64,000 bases of DNA from an uncultured Caulobacterales bacterium. GTDB lineage: Bacteria > Pseudomonadota > Alphaproteobacteria > Caulobacterales > Caulobacteraceae. The notes beneath the pieces are model-generated. The model had not been told where the DNA came from and made no database searches. It saw nothing but the letters and a program-made list of their open reading frames with translations. Made by a program: the position numbers and the translations under genes. The DNA is taken from NCBI GenBank assembly GCA_903900155.1, contig CAIUMD010000046.1, positions 1-64,000 of the forward strand. The letters run 5' to 3'. This document shows positions 56,468 to 64,000 of the stretch, in pieces; the first letter of the stretch is position 1; each line of letters begins with the position of its first letter.

Positions 56468-56953
56468 ATGTCCGACCTCAACGCCCTCGCCGGACGCGTC
56501 GCTGAACGCCTGATCGCCCGGGGCGAGACCGTCGCCATCGCCGAGTCCTCGGCCGGCGGCCTGATCTCGGCGGCGCTGCTGGCCGTGCCGGGCGCGTCGA
56601 AGTTCTATGTCGGCGGGGCGGTCGTGTACACGGCGCGAGCCCGCCTGACCCTGATGGATATCCCGCAGAAGGCCATGGACGGGCTGCGCTCGGCCAGCGA
56701 GCCCTATGCGGTGATGCTGGCCCGCGTGGCCCGCAAGAACCTGAAGGCCAATTGGGCGCTGTCGGAAACCGGCGCGGCCGGCCCGGACGGCAACCGCTAT
56801 GGCGATGCGCCGGGCCACTGCTGCATGGCCGTGGTCGGCGAAGAAGCCTCGGTCAGCGCCACCCTGGAAACCGGCAGCGACCAACGCGCCGCCAATATGC
56901 AGGCCTTCGCCGCCGCCGCGCTGAAATTCCTGGCCGAAACGCTGGAAGCCTAG
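56468..56953 (+). CDS. CinA C-terminal domain protein (nicotinamide-nucleotide amidase-like)
   Basis: A 161-residue stand-alone CinA C-terminal domain (PncC type) that would deamidate nicotinamide mononucleotide to nicotinate mononucleotide. Visible blocks: AERLIARGETVAIAESSAGG (active-site Ser region), ISAALLAVPGASKFYVGGAV, and WALSETGAAGPDGNRYGDAP, the family signature. ATG 56468 follows GAGAGAAACC. It ends 4 bp into the convergent serine hydrolase. Confidence 0.92.
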   Translation: MSDLNALAGRVAERLIARGETVAIAESSAGGLISAALLAVPGASKFYVGGAVVYTARARLTLMDIPQKAMDGLRSASEPYAVMLARVARKNLKANWALSETGAAGPDGNRYGDAPGHCCMAVVGEEASVSATLETGSDQRAANMQAFAAAALKFLAETLEA

Positions 56954-58017
56954 ACCGTTCCGAACAGGGCGTAGGCGAACTCGTCCATCGCCTTCTGGGT
57001 GATGCTGGTATTGTTCAGCAGCACCACGGTGGTCTGGTCGTCGAAGCGATGGGCCAGCACCGAACGATAGCCGGCCGTCCGCCCGGTTTCCCAGGCGAAG
57101 ACGCGCGGGAAGCCGTCGGCGAACAGGCTCTTCACCCGGCCGCCCAGGGCATAGTCCTGATCGGGCCAGCCCACGGTCAGCAGCTGCTTCTTGCGCGCCG
57201 GCGGCAGGAACGGGCCGTCGAAGACCGCATGGGCGGCCTTCAGCAGGTCGCCGGCCGTGCTGACATAACCGCCGCTGGCGGCCATGAACGGGAAGCGCTC
57301 GTTCGACTGCCGAACCAGCGGCTCCAGCGTCCTGTACGAGATGGCGACGTCCGCCGGATCGACCGGCGTGGTGCGGGTCAGGCCCAGCGGCCCGGTGACC
57401 CGTTCACTCATCGCCTGGGCATAGGGCTTGCCGGTGACCGCCTCGATGATCGCGGTGATGATCATCCAGTTGGTCAAGACGTAGTCGAACTTGCTCCCCG
57501 GCTCGAAGGCCAGATCGCCGGAGCACCACAGCTTCACGGCCTCCCCAGTCGTGAAGCTCCTCTTGAAGAGGTCGGGATCCGGATTGGCCTTGGTCCAGGT
57601 CGCAAAGCCGTTCGGGATGCCGCTGATATTGGTCAGCAGATGGCGCACCTTGACCTTGGCGCCGGTGTCGGCGCGGTAGTCGGGCAGATAGGTCGAGATC
57701 GGCGCGTCCAGATCCAGCTTGCCCGCCTCGACCAGCTTCAGCAGCGCCGTCGAAGTCAGCCACTTGGAGATTGAGGCGATCGCGTAGGGCGTCCCCAGCG
57801 TGACGGGCTTCTTGGCTTCAATATCGGCAAAGCCGATGGCCCGGGAGTAGATCGGCTTGCCGGCCTTGCCGATCAACACCACGCCCTGGAACGGCTGAGT
57901 ACGGAGGAAAACATCGACCGCCTTGTCCGCCGCGCCGCCCGACAGCACGCCGGCCGATACGTTTTCGACCAAACCCAAGGCAGCCGCCCCGGCCAAGAAT
58001 TCACGCCGTCCGAACAC
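56950..58017 (-). CDS. Tat-exported serine hydrolase (beta-lactamase/class C-like family)
   Basis: A 355-residue penicillin-binding-fold hydrolase. The N-terminus MFGRREFLAGAAALGLVENV is a twin-arginine signal. The SxxK motif is AIASISKWLTSTALLKL (Ser and Lys about residues 82-85), the second motif FDYVLTNWMIITAIIE keeps the Tyr but has Leu where YxN has Asn, and the third motif region is TGRTAGYRSVLAHR. Substrate unknown; esterase or peptidase more likely than lactamase. Length is typical. Confidence 0.9.
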   Translation of the reverse strand: MFGRREFLAGAAALGLVENVSAGVLSGGAADKAVDVFLRTQPFQGVVLIGKAGKPIYSRAIGFADIEAKKPVTLGTPYAIASISKWLTSTALLKLVEAGKLDLDAPISTYLPDYRADTGAKVKVRHLLTNISGIPNGFATWTKANPDPDLFKRSFTTGEAVKLWCSGDLAFEPGSKFDYVLTNWMIITAIIEAVTGKPYAQAMSERVTGPLGLTRTTPVDPADVAISYRTLEPLVRQSNERFPFMAASGGYVSTAGDLLKAAHAVFDGPFLPPARKKQLLTVGWPDQDYALGGRVKSLFADGFPRVFAWETGRTAGYRSVLAHRFDDQTTVVLLNNTSITQKAMDEFAYALFGTV

Positions 58018-58190
58018 TCACACGCTCCCCGATTTCAGGAGCGCGACCGTGACGGGGAAAACCTGCCCCTGTCACGTGAAGTTTCGGTAAGACCCACCGC
58101 CCAGCAAAGGCACATCCTTGCGGCAAACCGCGCCTTGACGCTCCGACTGGCGCATGTCATGACCCCTTTCGTAGCTTTGGAGCAAGACTC

Positions 58191-58238
58191 GTGCGCAAAA
58201 CCATGATCGTACTTATGGAGCGGCCGTTCGCGGGGTGA
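58191..58238 (+). CDS. ilvBN leader peptide (Ile-Val-Leu run)
   Basis: GTG behind GGAG with eight-base spacing opens a 15-codon frame reading MRKTMIVLMERPFAG, then TGA. The I-V-L run is exactly the three amino acids made by the pathway. An ATG four codons in is an alternative start. Downstream lie a GTGAC/GTCAC hairpin (58235-58250) and an intrinsic terminator before ilvB. As I recall, attenuation has been described for C. crescentus ilvBN; the sequence fits it. Confidence 0.8.
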   Translation: MRKTMIVLMERPFAG

Positions 58239-58272
58239 CCTCGAAGTCACGTCGCAGCTCGGTCGCGCGCGC

Positions 58273-58300
58273 AAAGGTCCTTCGGGACCTTTTTTCTTTT
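58273..58300 (+). terminator. Attenuator terminator of the ilvB leader
   Basis: AAAGGTCC-TTCG-GGACCTTT is a perfect 8-bp stem with a UUCG-type tetraloop, followed by TTTCTTTT. It lies 35 bp past the leader-peptide stop and 41 bp before the ilvB ATG, so it must be bypassed for ilvB expression: an attenuator, controlled by ribosome stalling on the Ile-Val-Leu codons. Confidence 0.9.
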
Positions 58301-58341
58301 CCAGCTTCACCTTTCCGCCCCCACCCCATCGGATCCGTCCC

Positions 58342-60162
58342 ATGACCGCCCACCAGACCATCGAGAGCAAGGCTCCCGCTGACACCCCGATCTCTTCTCA
58401 AGAAGGGCGCGCCATGACCGGCGCCGAGATCGTGGTCCGCGGTCTCGTGGACCAGGGCGTCGAGGTGCTGTTCGGCTATCCGGGCGGCGCGGTCCTGCCG
58501 ATCTATGACGCGCTGTTCCACGAGCCGCGCCTGCAGCACATCCTGGTCCGCCACGAACAGGGCGCGACCCACGCCGCCGAAGGCTACGCCCGCAGCTCGG
58601 GCAAGCCGGGCGTCGTGCTGGTCACCTCCGGCCCCGGCGCGACCAACGCCATCACCGGCATCATGGACGCCCTGATGGACTCGATCCCGATGGTTGTCAT
58701 CACCGGCCAGGTCCCCACGCACCTGATCGGCACCGACGCCTTCCAGGAAGCCGACACGGTCGGCATGACCCGCTCGTGCACCAAGCACAACTACCTGGTC
58801 AAAGACGTCCGCGACCTGCCGCAGATCATCCACGAGGCCTTCAAGATCGCCACCACCGGACGTCCGGGTCCGGTGCTGATCGACATCCCCAAGGACGTCC
58901 AGTTCGCCAAGGGTGAGTATTTCGGCCCGACGGAAGTCGCCTCGAACCACGCCTATGCGCCCAAGACCAAGGGCGACGCGGGCCGCATCGCCGACGCGGC
59001 CAAGCTGATCGCCGGCGCCCGCCGTCCGATCTTCTACACCGGCGGCGGCGTCATCAATGCCGGCCCCAAGGCCAGCGAAACGCTGCGTGAGTTCCAGGCC
59101 CTGACCGGCGCGCCGGTCACCTCGACCCTGATGGGCCTGGGCGCGTTCCCGGCGGCCGATCCGGCTTGGCTGGGCATGCTGGGCATGCACGGCACGTTCG
59201 AGGCCAACAACGCCGTGCACGACTGCGACGTGATGATCTGCGTCGGGGCCCGCTTCGACGACCGCGTCACCGGCCGCCTGGACGCCTTCTCGCCGGGCAG
59301 CAAGAAAATCCACATCGACATCGACGCCTCGTCGATCAACAAGAACGTCCGCGTCGACCTGCCGATCGTCGGCGACGCCGGCTCGGTGCTTGAGGACCTG
59401 ATCGCCGCCTGGAAGGCCGGCGGCCATCAGCCCAATAAGGCGGCTCTTTCCGACTGGTGGGCCCAGATCGACCAATGGCGCGCGCGCCAGTGCCTGAACT
59501 ACCGCCGCTCGGACACGGTCATCAAGCCGCAGTACGCCATCGAGCGCCTGTACGAGCTGACCAAGGACAAGGACGTCTACATCACGACCGAGGTCGGCCA
59601 GCACCAGATGTGGGCCGCGCAGTTCTTCCGCTTCGAGGAGCCGAACCGCTGGATGACCTCGGGGGGCCTCGGCACCATGGGCTACGGCCTGCCCGCCGCC
59701 CTGGGCGTGCAGCTGGCGCACCCCAAGAGCCTGGTCGTCGACATCGCCGGCGAGGCCTCGATCCAGATGTGCATCCAGGAGCTGTCGACCGCGATCCAGT
59801 TCGACCTACCGGTCAAGATCTTCATCCTGAACAACGAATGGATGGGCATGGTGCGCCAGTGGCAGCAGCTGCTGCACGGCGAACGCTACAGCCACTCGTA
59901 CTCCGACAGCCTGCCCGACTTCGTGAAGCTGGCCGAAGCCTACGGCGCCGTAGGCATCCGTTGCTCGGACCCGGCCGAGCTGGACGACAAGATCCTGGAG
60001 ATGATCAACAGCGACAAGCCCGTGATCTTCGACTGCCGCGTCGAGAAGCACGAGAACTGCCTGCCGATGATCCCCTCGGGCAAGGCCCACAACGAGATGA
60101 TCATGGGCGAGGTCGAGGACATCGGGAACGTCATCGGCGAGGACGGGGCCGGGTTGGTCTGA
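58342..60162 (+). CDS. ilvB: Acetolactate synthase large subunit
   Basis: ThDP enzyme making acetolactate and acetohydroxybutyrate, first step for valine, leucine and isoleucine. The 606-residue protein has an unconserved N-terminal tail, then VEVLFGYPGGAVLPIYDAL, the catalytic Glu in LVRHEQGATHAAEGYARS, SGPGATNAITGIMDA, FAD region (LGMHGTFEANNAVHDCDVMI) and the ThDP motif. The latter reads DIAGEASIQMCIQEL with NNEWMGMV: Glu where the classic GDG/GDA has Asp. I believe this variant is common in alphaproteobacteria. Controlled by the attenuator upstream. Confidence 0.96.
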   Translation: MTAHQTIESKAPADTPISSQEGRAMTGAEIVVRGLVDQGVEVLFGYPGGAVLPIYDALFHEPRLQHILVRHEQGATHAAEGYARSSGKPGVVLVTSGPGATNAITGIMDALMDSIPMVVITGQVPTHLIGTDAFQEADTVGMTRSCTKHNYLVKDVRDLPQIIHEAFKIATTGRPGPVLIDIPKDVQFAKGEYFGPTEVASNHAYAPKTKGDAGRIADAAKLIAGARRPIFYTGGGVINAGPKASETLREFQALTGAPVTSTLMGLGAFPAADPAWLGMLGMHGTFEANNAVHDCDVMICVGARFDDRVTGRLDAFSPGSKKIHIDIDASSINKNVRVDLPIVGDAGSVLEDLIAAWKAGGHQPNKAALSDWWAQIDQWRARQCLNYRRSDTVIKPQYAIERLYELTKDKDVYITTEVGQHQMWAAQFFRFEEPNRWMTSGGLGTMGYGLPAALGVQLAHPKSLVVDIAGEASIQMCIQELSTAIQFDLPVKIFILNNEWMGMVRQWQQLLHGERYSHSYSDSLPDFVKLAEAYGAVGIRCSDPAELDDKILEMINSDKPVIFDCRVEKHENCLPMIPSGKAHNEMIMGEVEDIGNVIGEDGAGLV

Positions 60163-60168
60163 TCAGCA

Positions 60169-60303
60169 CTGCGTCCTTCGAGGCCCTCCTCCGGAGGGCG
60201 CCTCAGGATGAGGAATGTGGGTGAAGGCTCAGTTTTTCCGCTTTTGTCATCCACCAACTCCCTCATCCTGAGGCGCCCGCGCAGCGGGCCTCGAAGGACG
60301 CAG
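60169..60303. repeat. Palindromic repeat between ilvB and the GIY-YIG gene
   Basis: Left arm 60169-60213 and right arm 60261-60303 are inverted copies, sharing CTGCGTCCTTCGAGG and GCGCCTCAGGATGAGG, around a 47-nt T-rich loop. In each arm a local hairpin (CCCTCCTCCGGAGGG left, CCCGCGCAGCGGG right) replaces the other, suggesting selection for shape. It begins 7 bp after the ilvB stop. Arms share the CTTCGA and CTCAGGATGAGG core with the repeat at 35802-35887. Confidence 0.9.
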
Positions 60304-60338
60304 GGCCGATGTACGACGTTCAAAGCGCGTGAGTTTAC

Positions 60339-60653
60339 ATGCTGCGATGCCGGGATGGTTCCTACTATGTCGGCTCCCATCGCGGACCCGACGTTGGGGA
60401 CAGGGTGTCAGAACATCAGGCAGGCCATGGTGGCGACTACACGTCGGCCCGCCTTCCAGTAGAACTGGTCTGGTGTGAAGCGTTCCAATTCATCACCGAT
60501 GCGATTGCCGCCGAACGTCGTATCAAAGGTTGGTCTCGCGCCAAGAAGGAAGCGATGATGCGCGGCGAATGGGACAAGCTCCCCTCGCTGTCTCGCCGTC
60601 GGGGCGGTAAGCCCAAGCCAGAAAACGAACCAGAAGTCAGAGCTCAGACATGA
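60339..60653 (+). CDS. Small GIY-YIG nuclease-fold protein
   Basis: A 104-residue protein formed almost entirely of a GIY-YIG domain: MLRCRDGSYYVGSHRG (the GIY and YIG strands as SYY and YVG), H in VSEHQAGHGGDYTSARLPVE, Glu in AAERRIKGWSRAKKEAMMRG, then a basic tail. A stop codon lies three codons upstream of the ATG, so the usual V-Y start is clipped to M. Its stop overlaps the ilvN ATG (ATGA), an odd place: it interrupts the ilvB-ilvN pair. Function unknown. Confidence 0.88.
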   Translation: MLRCRDGSYYVGSHRGPDVGDRVSEHQAGHGGDYTSARLPVELVWCEAFQFITDAIAAERRIKGWSRAKKEAMMRGEWDKLPSLSRRRGGKPKPENEPEVRAQT

Positions 60654-61207
60654 CCGCCAACGTCCAACCCGCTCCCGCCTCGGCCTACGACCTTAGCCCC
60701 ACGGGCCAGATCGAGCAGACCGCCACCTTCGCGCTGCTCGTCGACAACGAGCCCGGCGTGCTGCATCGCGTGGTCGGCCTGTTCGCCGCGCGGGGCTACA
60801 ATATCGAGAGCCTCACGGTCGCCGAGACCGACCGCAAGGCCCACACCAGCCGCATCACGGTGGTGACGCGCGGCACCCGCCAGGTGCTGGACCAGATCGA
60901 GGCCCAGCTGAACAAGGTGGTCAACGTCCGCCGCGTGCACGACGTGACCCGCGACCCCAACGGCGTCGAGCGCGAGTTGGCCCTGGTCAAGGTGCGCGGC
61001 TCGGGCGTCGACCGCGTCGAGGCCTTGCGCATCGCCGAGATCTTCCGCGCCAAGCCGGTCGACACCACGCTGGAAAGCTTCGTGTTCGAAATCTCGGGCG
61101 CGCCGTCCAAGATCGACAAGTTCCTGGACCTGATGCGCCCCCTGGGCCTGGTGGAACTTTCGCGCACGGGCGTCCTTTCCATCGAGCGGGGCGTCGAAGG
61201 GATGTAG
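60650..61207 (+). CDS. ilvN: Acetolactate synthase small subunit
   Basis: Regulatory subunit that binds valine and activates IlvB. The 185-residue protein has the ACT domain FALLVDNEPGVLHRVVGLFA (residues 26-45), NIESLTVAETDRKAHTSRITV, LDQIEAQLNKVVNVRRV and the C-terminal half ELALVKVRGSG, AKPVDTTLESFVFEISGAPS. Normal length is about 165-185. Instead of following ilvB directly it starts inside the last codons of the GIY-YIG gene, so it is likely to be translationally coupled to that gene. Confidence 0.96.
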   Translation: MTANVQPAPASAYDLSPTGQIEQTATFALLVDNEPGVLHRVVGLFAARGYNIESLTVAETDRKAHTSRITVVTRGTRQVLDQIEAQLNKVVNVRRVHDVTRDPNGVERELALVKVRGSGVDRVEALRIAEIFRAKPVDTTLESFVFEISGAPSKIDKFLDLMRPLGLVELSRTGVLSIERGVEGM

Positions 61208-61210
61208 GCG

Positions 61211-62047
61211 ATGAGCGGGCTGACAGGACTGATCGCGGGGCTGGCCCTCGCCGCCGTCCAGCAAGGCCCGCCACCGGCGCCCTACCCTGACCCGGCGACC
61301 TGGTGGTCGCCTGAGGTTCCCCGCCCATCGTCCGAGCTGGAGCCGCTCTACAACCGCCGGCTCGGCCGAGACGAGCGTCCCGTCCCGATCGATAACGGCG
61401 TCGAGCCTCTGCTCTACCGCCTGTGGGGCCTGCAACCGCTGCAGAGCCAGATCGTCAAGCGTGGCGAGCTAATCCTGGAGGTCTGGGCCAGGCCTGCGCG
61501 CGGCGTTCGCCAGGCGATGGTCCGCGTCACCCTGCGCCGCGACGGCCGCGCCTTCGTCCAGGCCCGCGCGGGACTGGGCTGCTGCACGCCCGAGATCGGC
61601 CGCCGCGTCGACATCAACGCCGAGCTCGCGCAGCCCCAGATAACGCCGCTGAAGGCCCTGCCCGCCGATCCGGCCTGGGGCCAGCCGCGCTCGGTCATCG
61701 TCGACTATGGCGGCGGGGCGGTGTCGGCCCTGTGCGTCGACGGCGTCTCGTGGGACGTCACCCTGCTGGTCCCCGGCCAGGCCCGCCACCTGCGCCGCGC
61801 CTGCGACGACGCCGAGGTCGGTTCGGTCGCCCGCATCCTGTCCGCCGCCCTGGGCGCCGCCGCCGGCCGCGATCCGCGCTTCGACGCCGTGCTGCCCCGG
61901 GGCGCCGACTTCTCGCGACAGCAACGCGCCTATGACGACCTCGTCTCCGGCGGCGGCGTGCTCAAGGCCGGGGAGTCGAACCCTCCGCAGCCGACCGCCG
62001 TGCCCGTCGCACCGGACAATGCGCCGGAACAGCCATCGCTTGAGTAG
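61211..62047 (+). CDS. Protein of unknown function, possibly exported
   Basis: A 278-residue protein starting 3 nt after the ilvN stop, so in the same operon. The N-terminus SGLTGLIAGLALAAVQQGPP is a weak signal or membrane anchor. The central part (QSQIVKRGELILEVWARPAR, MVRVTLRRDGRAFVQARAGL, CCTPEIGRRVDI) looks like a beta-domain with a cysteine pair; the C-terminus is Pro-rich. I see no known family. Its presence after ilvN may be chance. Confidence 0.75.
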   Translation: MSGLTGLIAGLALAAVQQGPPPAPYPDPATWWSPEVPRPSSELEPLYNRRLGRDERPVPIDNGVEPLLYRLWGLQPLQSQIVKRGELILEVWARPARGVRQAMVRVTLRRDGRAFVQARAGLGCCTPEIGRRVDINAELAQPQITPLKALPADPAWGQPRSVIVDYGGGAVSALCVDGVSWDVTLLVPGQARHLRRACDDAEVGSVARILSAALGAAAGRDPRFDAVLPRGADFSRQQRAYDDLVSGGGVLKAGESNPPQPTAVPVAPDNAPEQPSLE

Positions 62048-62123
62048 CGATGTGATACAACTCACAGCTTTACTGAAGTAACGGCGTTATCGCTCCCCCA
62101 TCAACGATCCTGGGAGGGACGCC

Positions 62124-62966
62124 ATGACCACGCTCACCGCCTACGCGTTCAAGACCGCTTTCGTCATCGCCCTGGGCGCGGCCTCCGCCGCCCTGGCCCA
62201 GGCGCCTCAGATCGCCACCGTGCCGGCCAACAGCAATCCGCCCGTACCGGCGGGACTGAAGGTCACCTGCACGCCCAATCCGAACACCGGCGCGCCCAGC
62301 CCGACCTGCCCGATCATCCAGTACAATGGGGTCACGACCTGGGCGTACAGCTTTATCGACAACCGCGTGTCATATGGGATCGTCAGCTACGACGCCGGCG
62401 GCAACGTGCTGCGCAATGTCGAGTATCCGGGCGCGCGCTACGTCTACAAGATGACGGTCGATCCCAACGCCCAGACCGTCAGCGTCTGGGGCCAGAGCAA
62501 CGCCAAGGTCGACGTCGCCTGGCGTGACCTGCCCGGCGTCAGCACCGGCCCAGTCTATACTTGGACGTCCACCGCCACGCCGCCCGCGAACGTCGTGCGA
62601 AGCCCCACCGCGCCACAAGTCCCTGTGTGCCGCGGGATCGGCCCCTACAACGGTCTCTGGGCCGGCTGGTGGGACGGTTCGGCCTGCAACGGCAGCTACG
62701 GCGGCAACCGGATGGCCGCGACCCAGAACGTCCAGTTTCTGACCCTGGTCTCGGGCTCGCCCAACTGGGTCGCCGGTCGGGCCGGCAACCAGTTCAACCC
62801 GCTGCCGCCCAACACGATCAACGCCGGCAAGACCTACAGCGGCTACGATCAGCTGGTATGCGCCTATATGGGCTTGGCCGGCTGGATCTATTCCAACACC
62901 TGCGAAGTAAACGGCTCGGTCCAGGGCGCCAACATCCCATACGTGCTGACCGGCACGGTGCGGTAG
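62124..62966 (+). CDS. Secreted protein of unknown function
   Basis: A 280-residue precursor with a signal (FKTAFVIALGAASAALA, cleavage before QAP). The mature chain is rich in Asn, Thr, Tyr, Trp and Gly with about seven cysteines (CTPNPNTGAPSPTCPI, CRGIGPYNGLWAGWWDGSAC, LVCAYMGLAGWIYSNTC), a pattern of a disulfide-stabilised extracellular beta protein. GGGAGGGA precedes the ATG. No family recognised. Confidence 0.82.
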   Translation: MTTLTAYAFKTAFVIALGAASAALAQAPQIATVPANSNPPVPAGLKVTCTPNPNTGAPSPTCPIIQYNGVTTWAYSFIDNRVSYGIVSYDAGGNVLRNVEYPGARYVYKMTVDPNAQTVSVWGQSNAKVDVAWRDLPGVSTGPVYTWTSTATPPANVVRSPTAPQVPVCRGIGPYNGLWAGWWDGSACNGSYGGNRMAATQNVQFLTLVSGSPNWVAGRAGNQFNPLPPNTINAGKTYSGYDQLVCAYMGLAGWIYSNTCEVNGSVQGANIPYVLTGTVR

Positions 62967-62972
62967 TGGCCG

Positions 62973-63881
<909 letters not shown>

Positions 63882-64000
63882 GGAATTTCCTTGTTGGAAC
63901 GAGACTATTTGTATGCCTTGCACGATCCTCCGTCACGCGACGGCGTTCGGTTCTGGATGATCATGCAATCATGTCGGAGCATCGATCTACCGGCTGGACG

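Noticed and set aside
56950..58017. Calling the serine hydrolase a true beta-lactamase
   Set aside because: The SxxK motif is present, but the YxN position has Leu and the KTG box is absent, so resistance function is unsupported.

Overview
The window is high-GC alphaproteobacterial chromosome and looks like the genus Caulobacter. Three things point there: the block zwf-pgl-edd-glk beside fliL-fliM-pflI and flgF-flgG-flgA-flgH, a sigma-54 flagellar promoter between them, and ilvB preceded by an Ile/Val/Leu leader-peptide attenuator. Genes are dense, operons are short with many ATGA or TGATG overlaps, and no transposase, prophage, rRNA, tRNA or CRISPR array was seen. The assignment rests on recognising proteins and gene order, not on a database search.

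Layout. 0.2-5.1 kb: Entner-Doudoroff operon (minus strand) with a perfect 16-bp operator-like palindrome in front of zwf. 5.4-14.8 kb: two divergent flagellar operons. The minus-strand one is fliL-fliM-pflI-motE-like-TPR; the plus-strand one is flgF-flgG-flgA-flgH behind a near-consensus sigma-54 promoter. 15.4-18.5 kb: isoprenoid genes xseB-ispA-dxs. 18.6-23.4 kb: histidine phosphatase, HDAC-family deacetylase, HxlR regulator, divergent oxidoreductase, acetyltransferase and a CoxE-like VWA protein. 23.4-31.9 kb: accessory stretch with an XRE regulator and RTX protein, a divergent glycosyltransferase, several exported proteins of unknown function, TetR, transglutaminase, a 48-residue protein and an MFS exporter. 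31.8-38.9 kb: amino-acid dehydrogenase, lipoprotein hydrolase, uracil-DNA glycosylase-like protein, thioesterase, GST, nucleoside transporter and EF-hand protein. 39.0-44.3 kb: S46 peptidase and a three-gene ABC exporter. 44.3-45.1 kb: a gene-free, structure-rich stretch. 45.1-47.5 kb: acyl-CoA-type SDR and a FadL-like porin. 47.6-53.4 kb: Mrp ATPase, then a divergent four-gene cluster (periplasmic truncated globin, DUF3034 barrel, cupredoxin-like protein, membrane EAL protein). 53.4-58.0 kb: HAD phosphatase, serB, miaA, CinA-like amidase and a Tat-exported serine hydrolase. 58.2-61.2 kb: ilv leader, ilvB, a palindromic repeat, a GIY-YIG gene and ilvN. 61.2-63.9 kb: two exported unknowns and an AraC regulator.

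The best candidates for something undescribed are: (1) the globin/DUF3034/cupredoxin/EAL cluster, which looks like a periplasmic redox- or gas-sensing input to c-di-GMP; (2) the small GIY-YIG gene that sits behind a 43-45-bp-arm palindrome inside the ilvB-ilvN operon and overlaps ilvN by 4 nt; and (3) a three-copy, roughly 113-bp palindromic repeat, one copy of which supplies the C-terminus and stop codon of the EAL protein.
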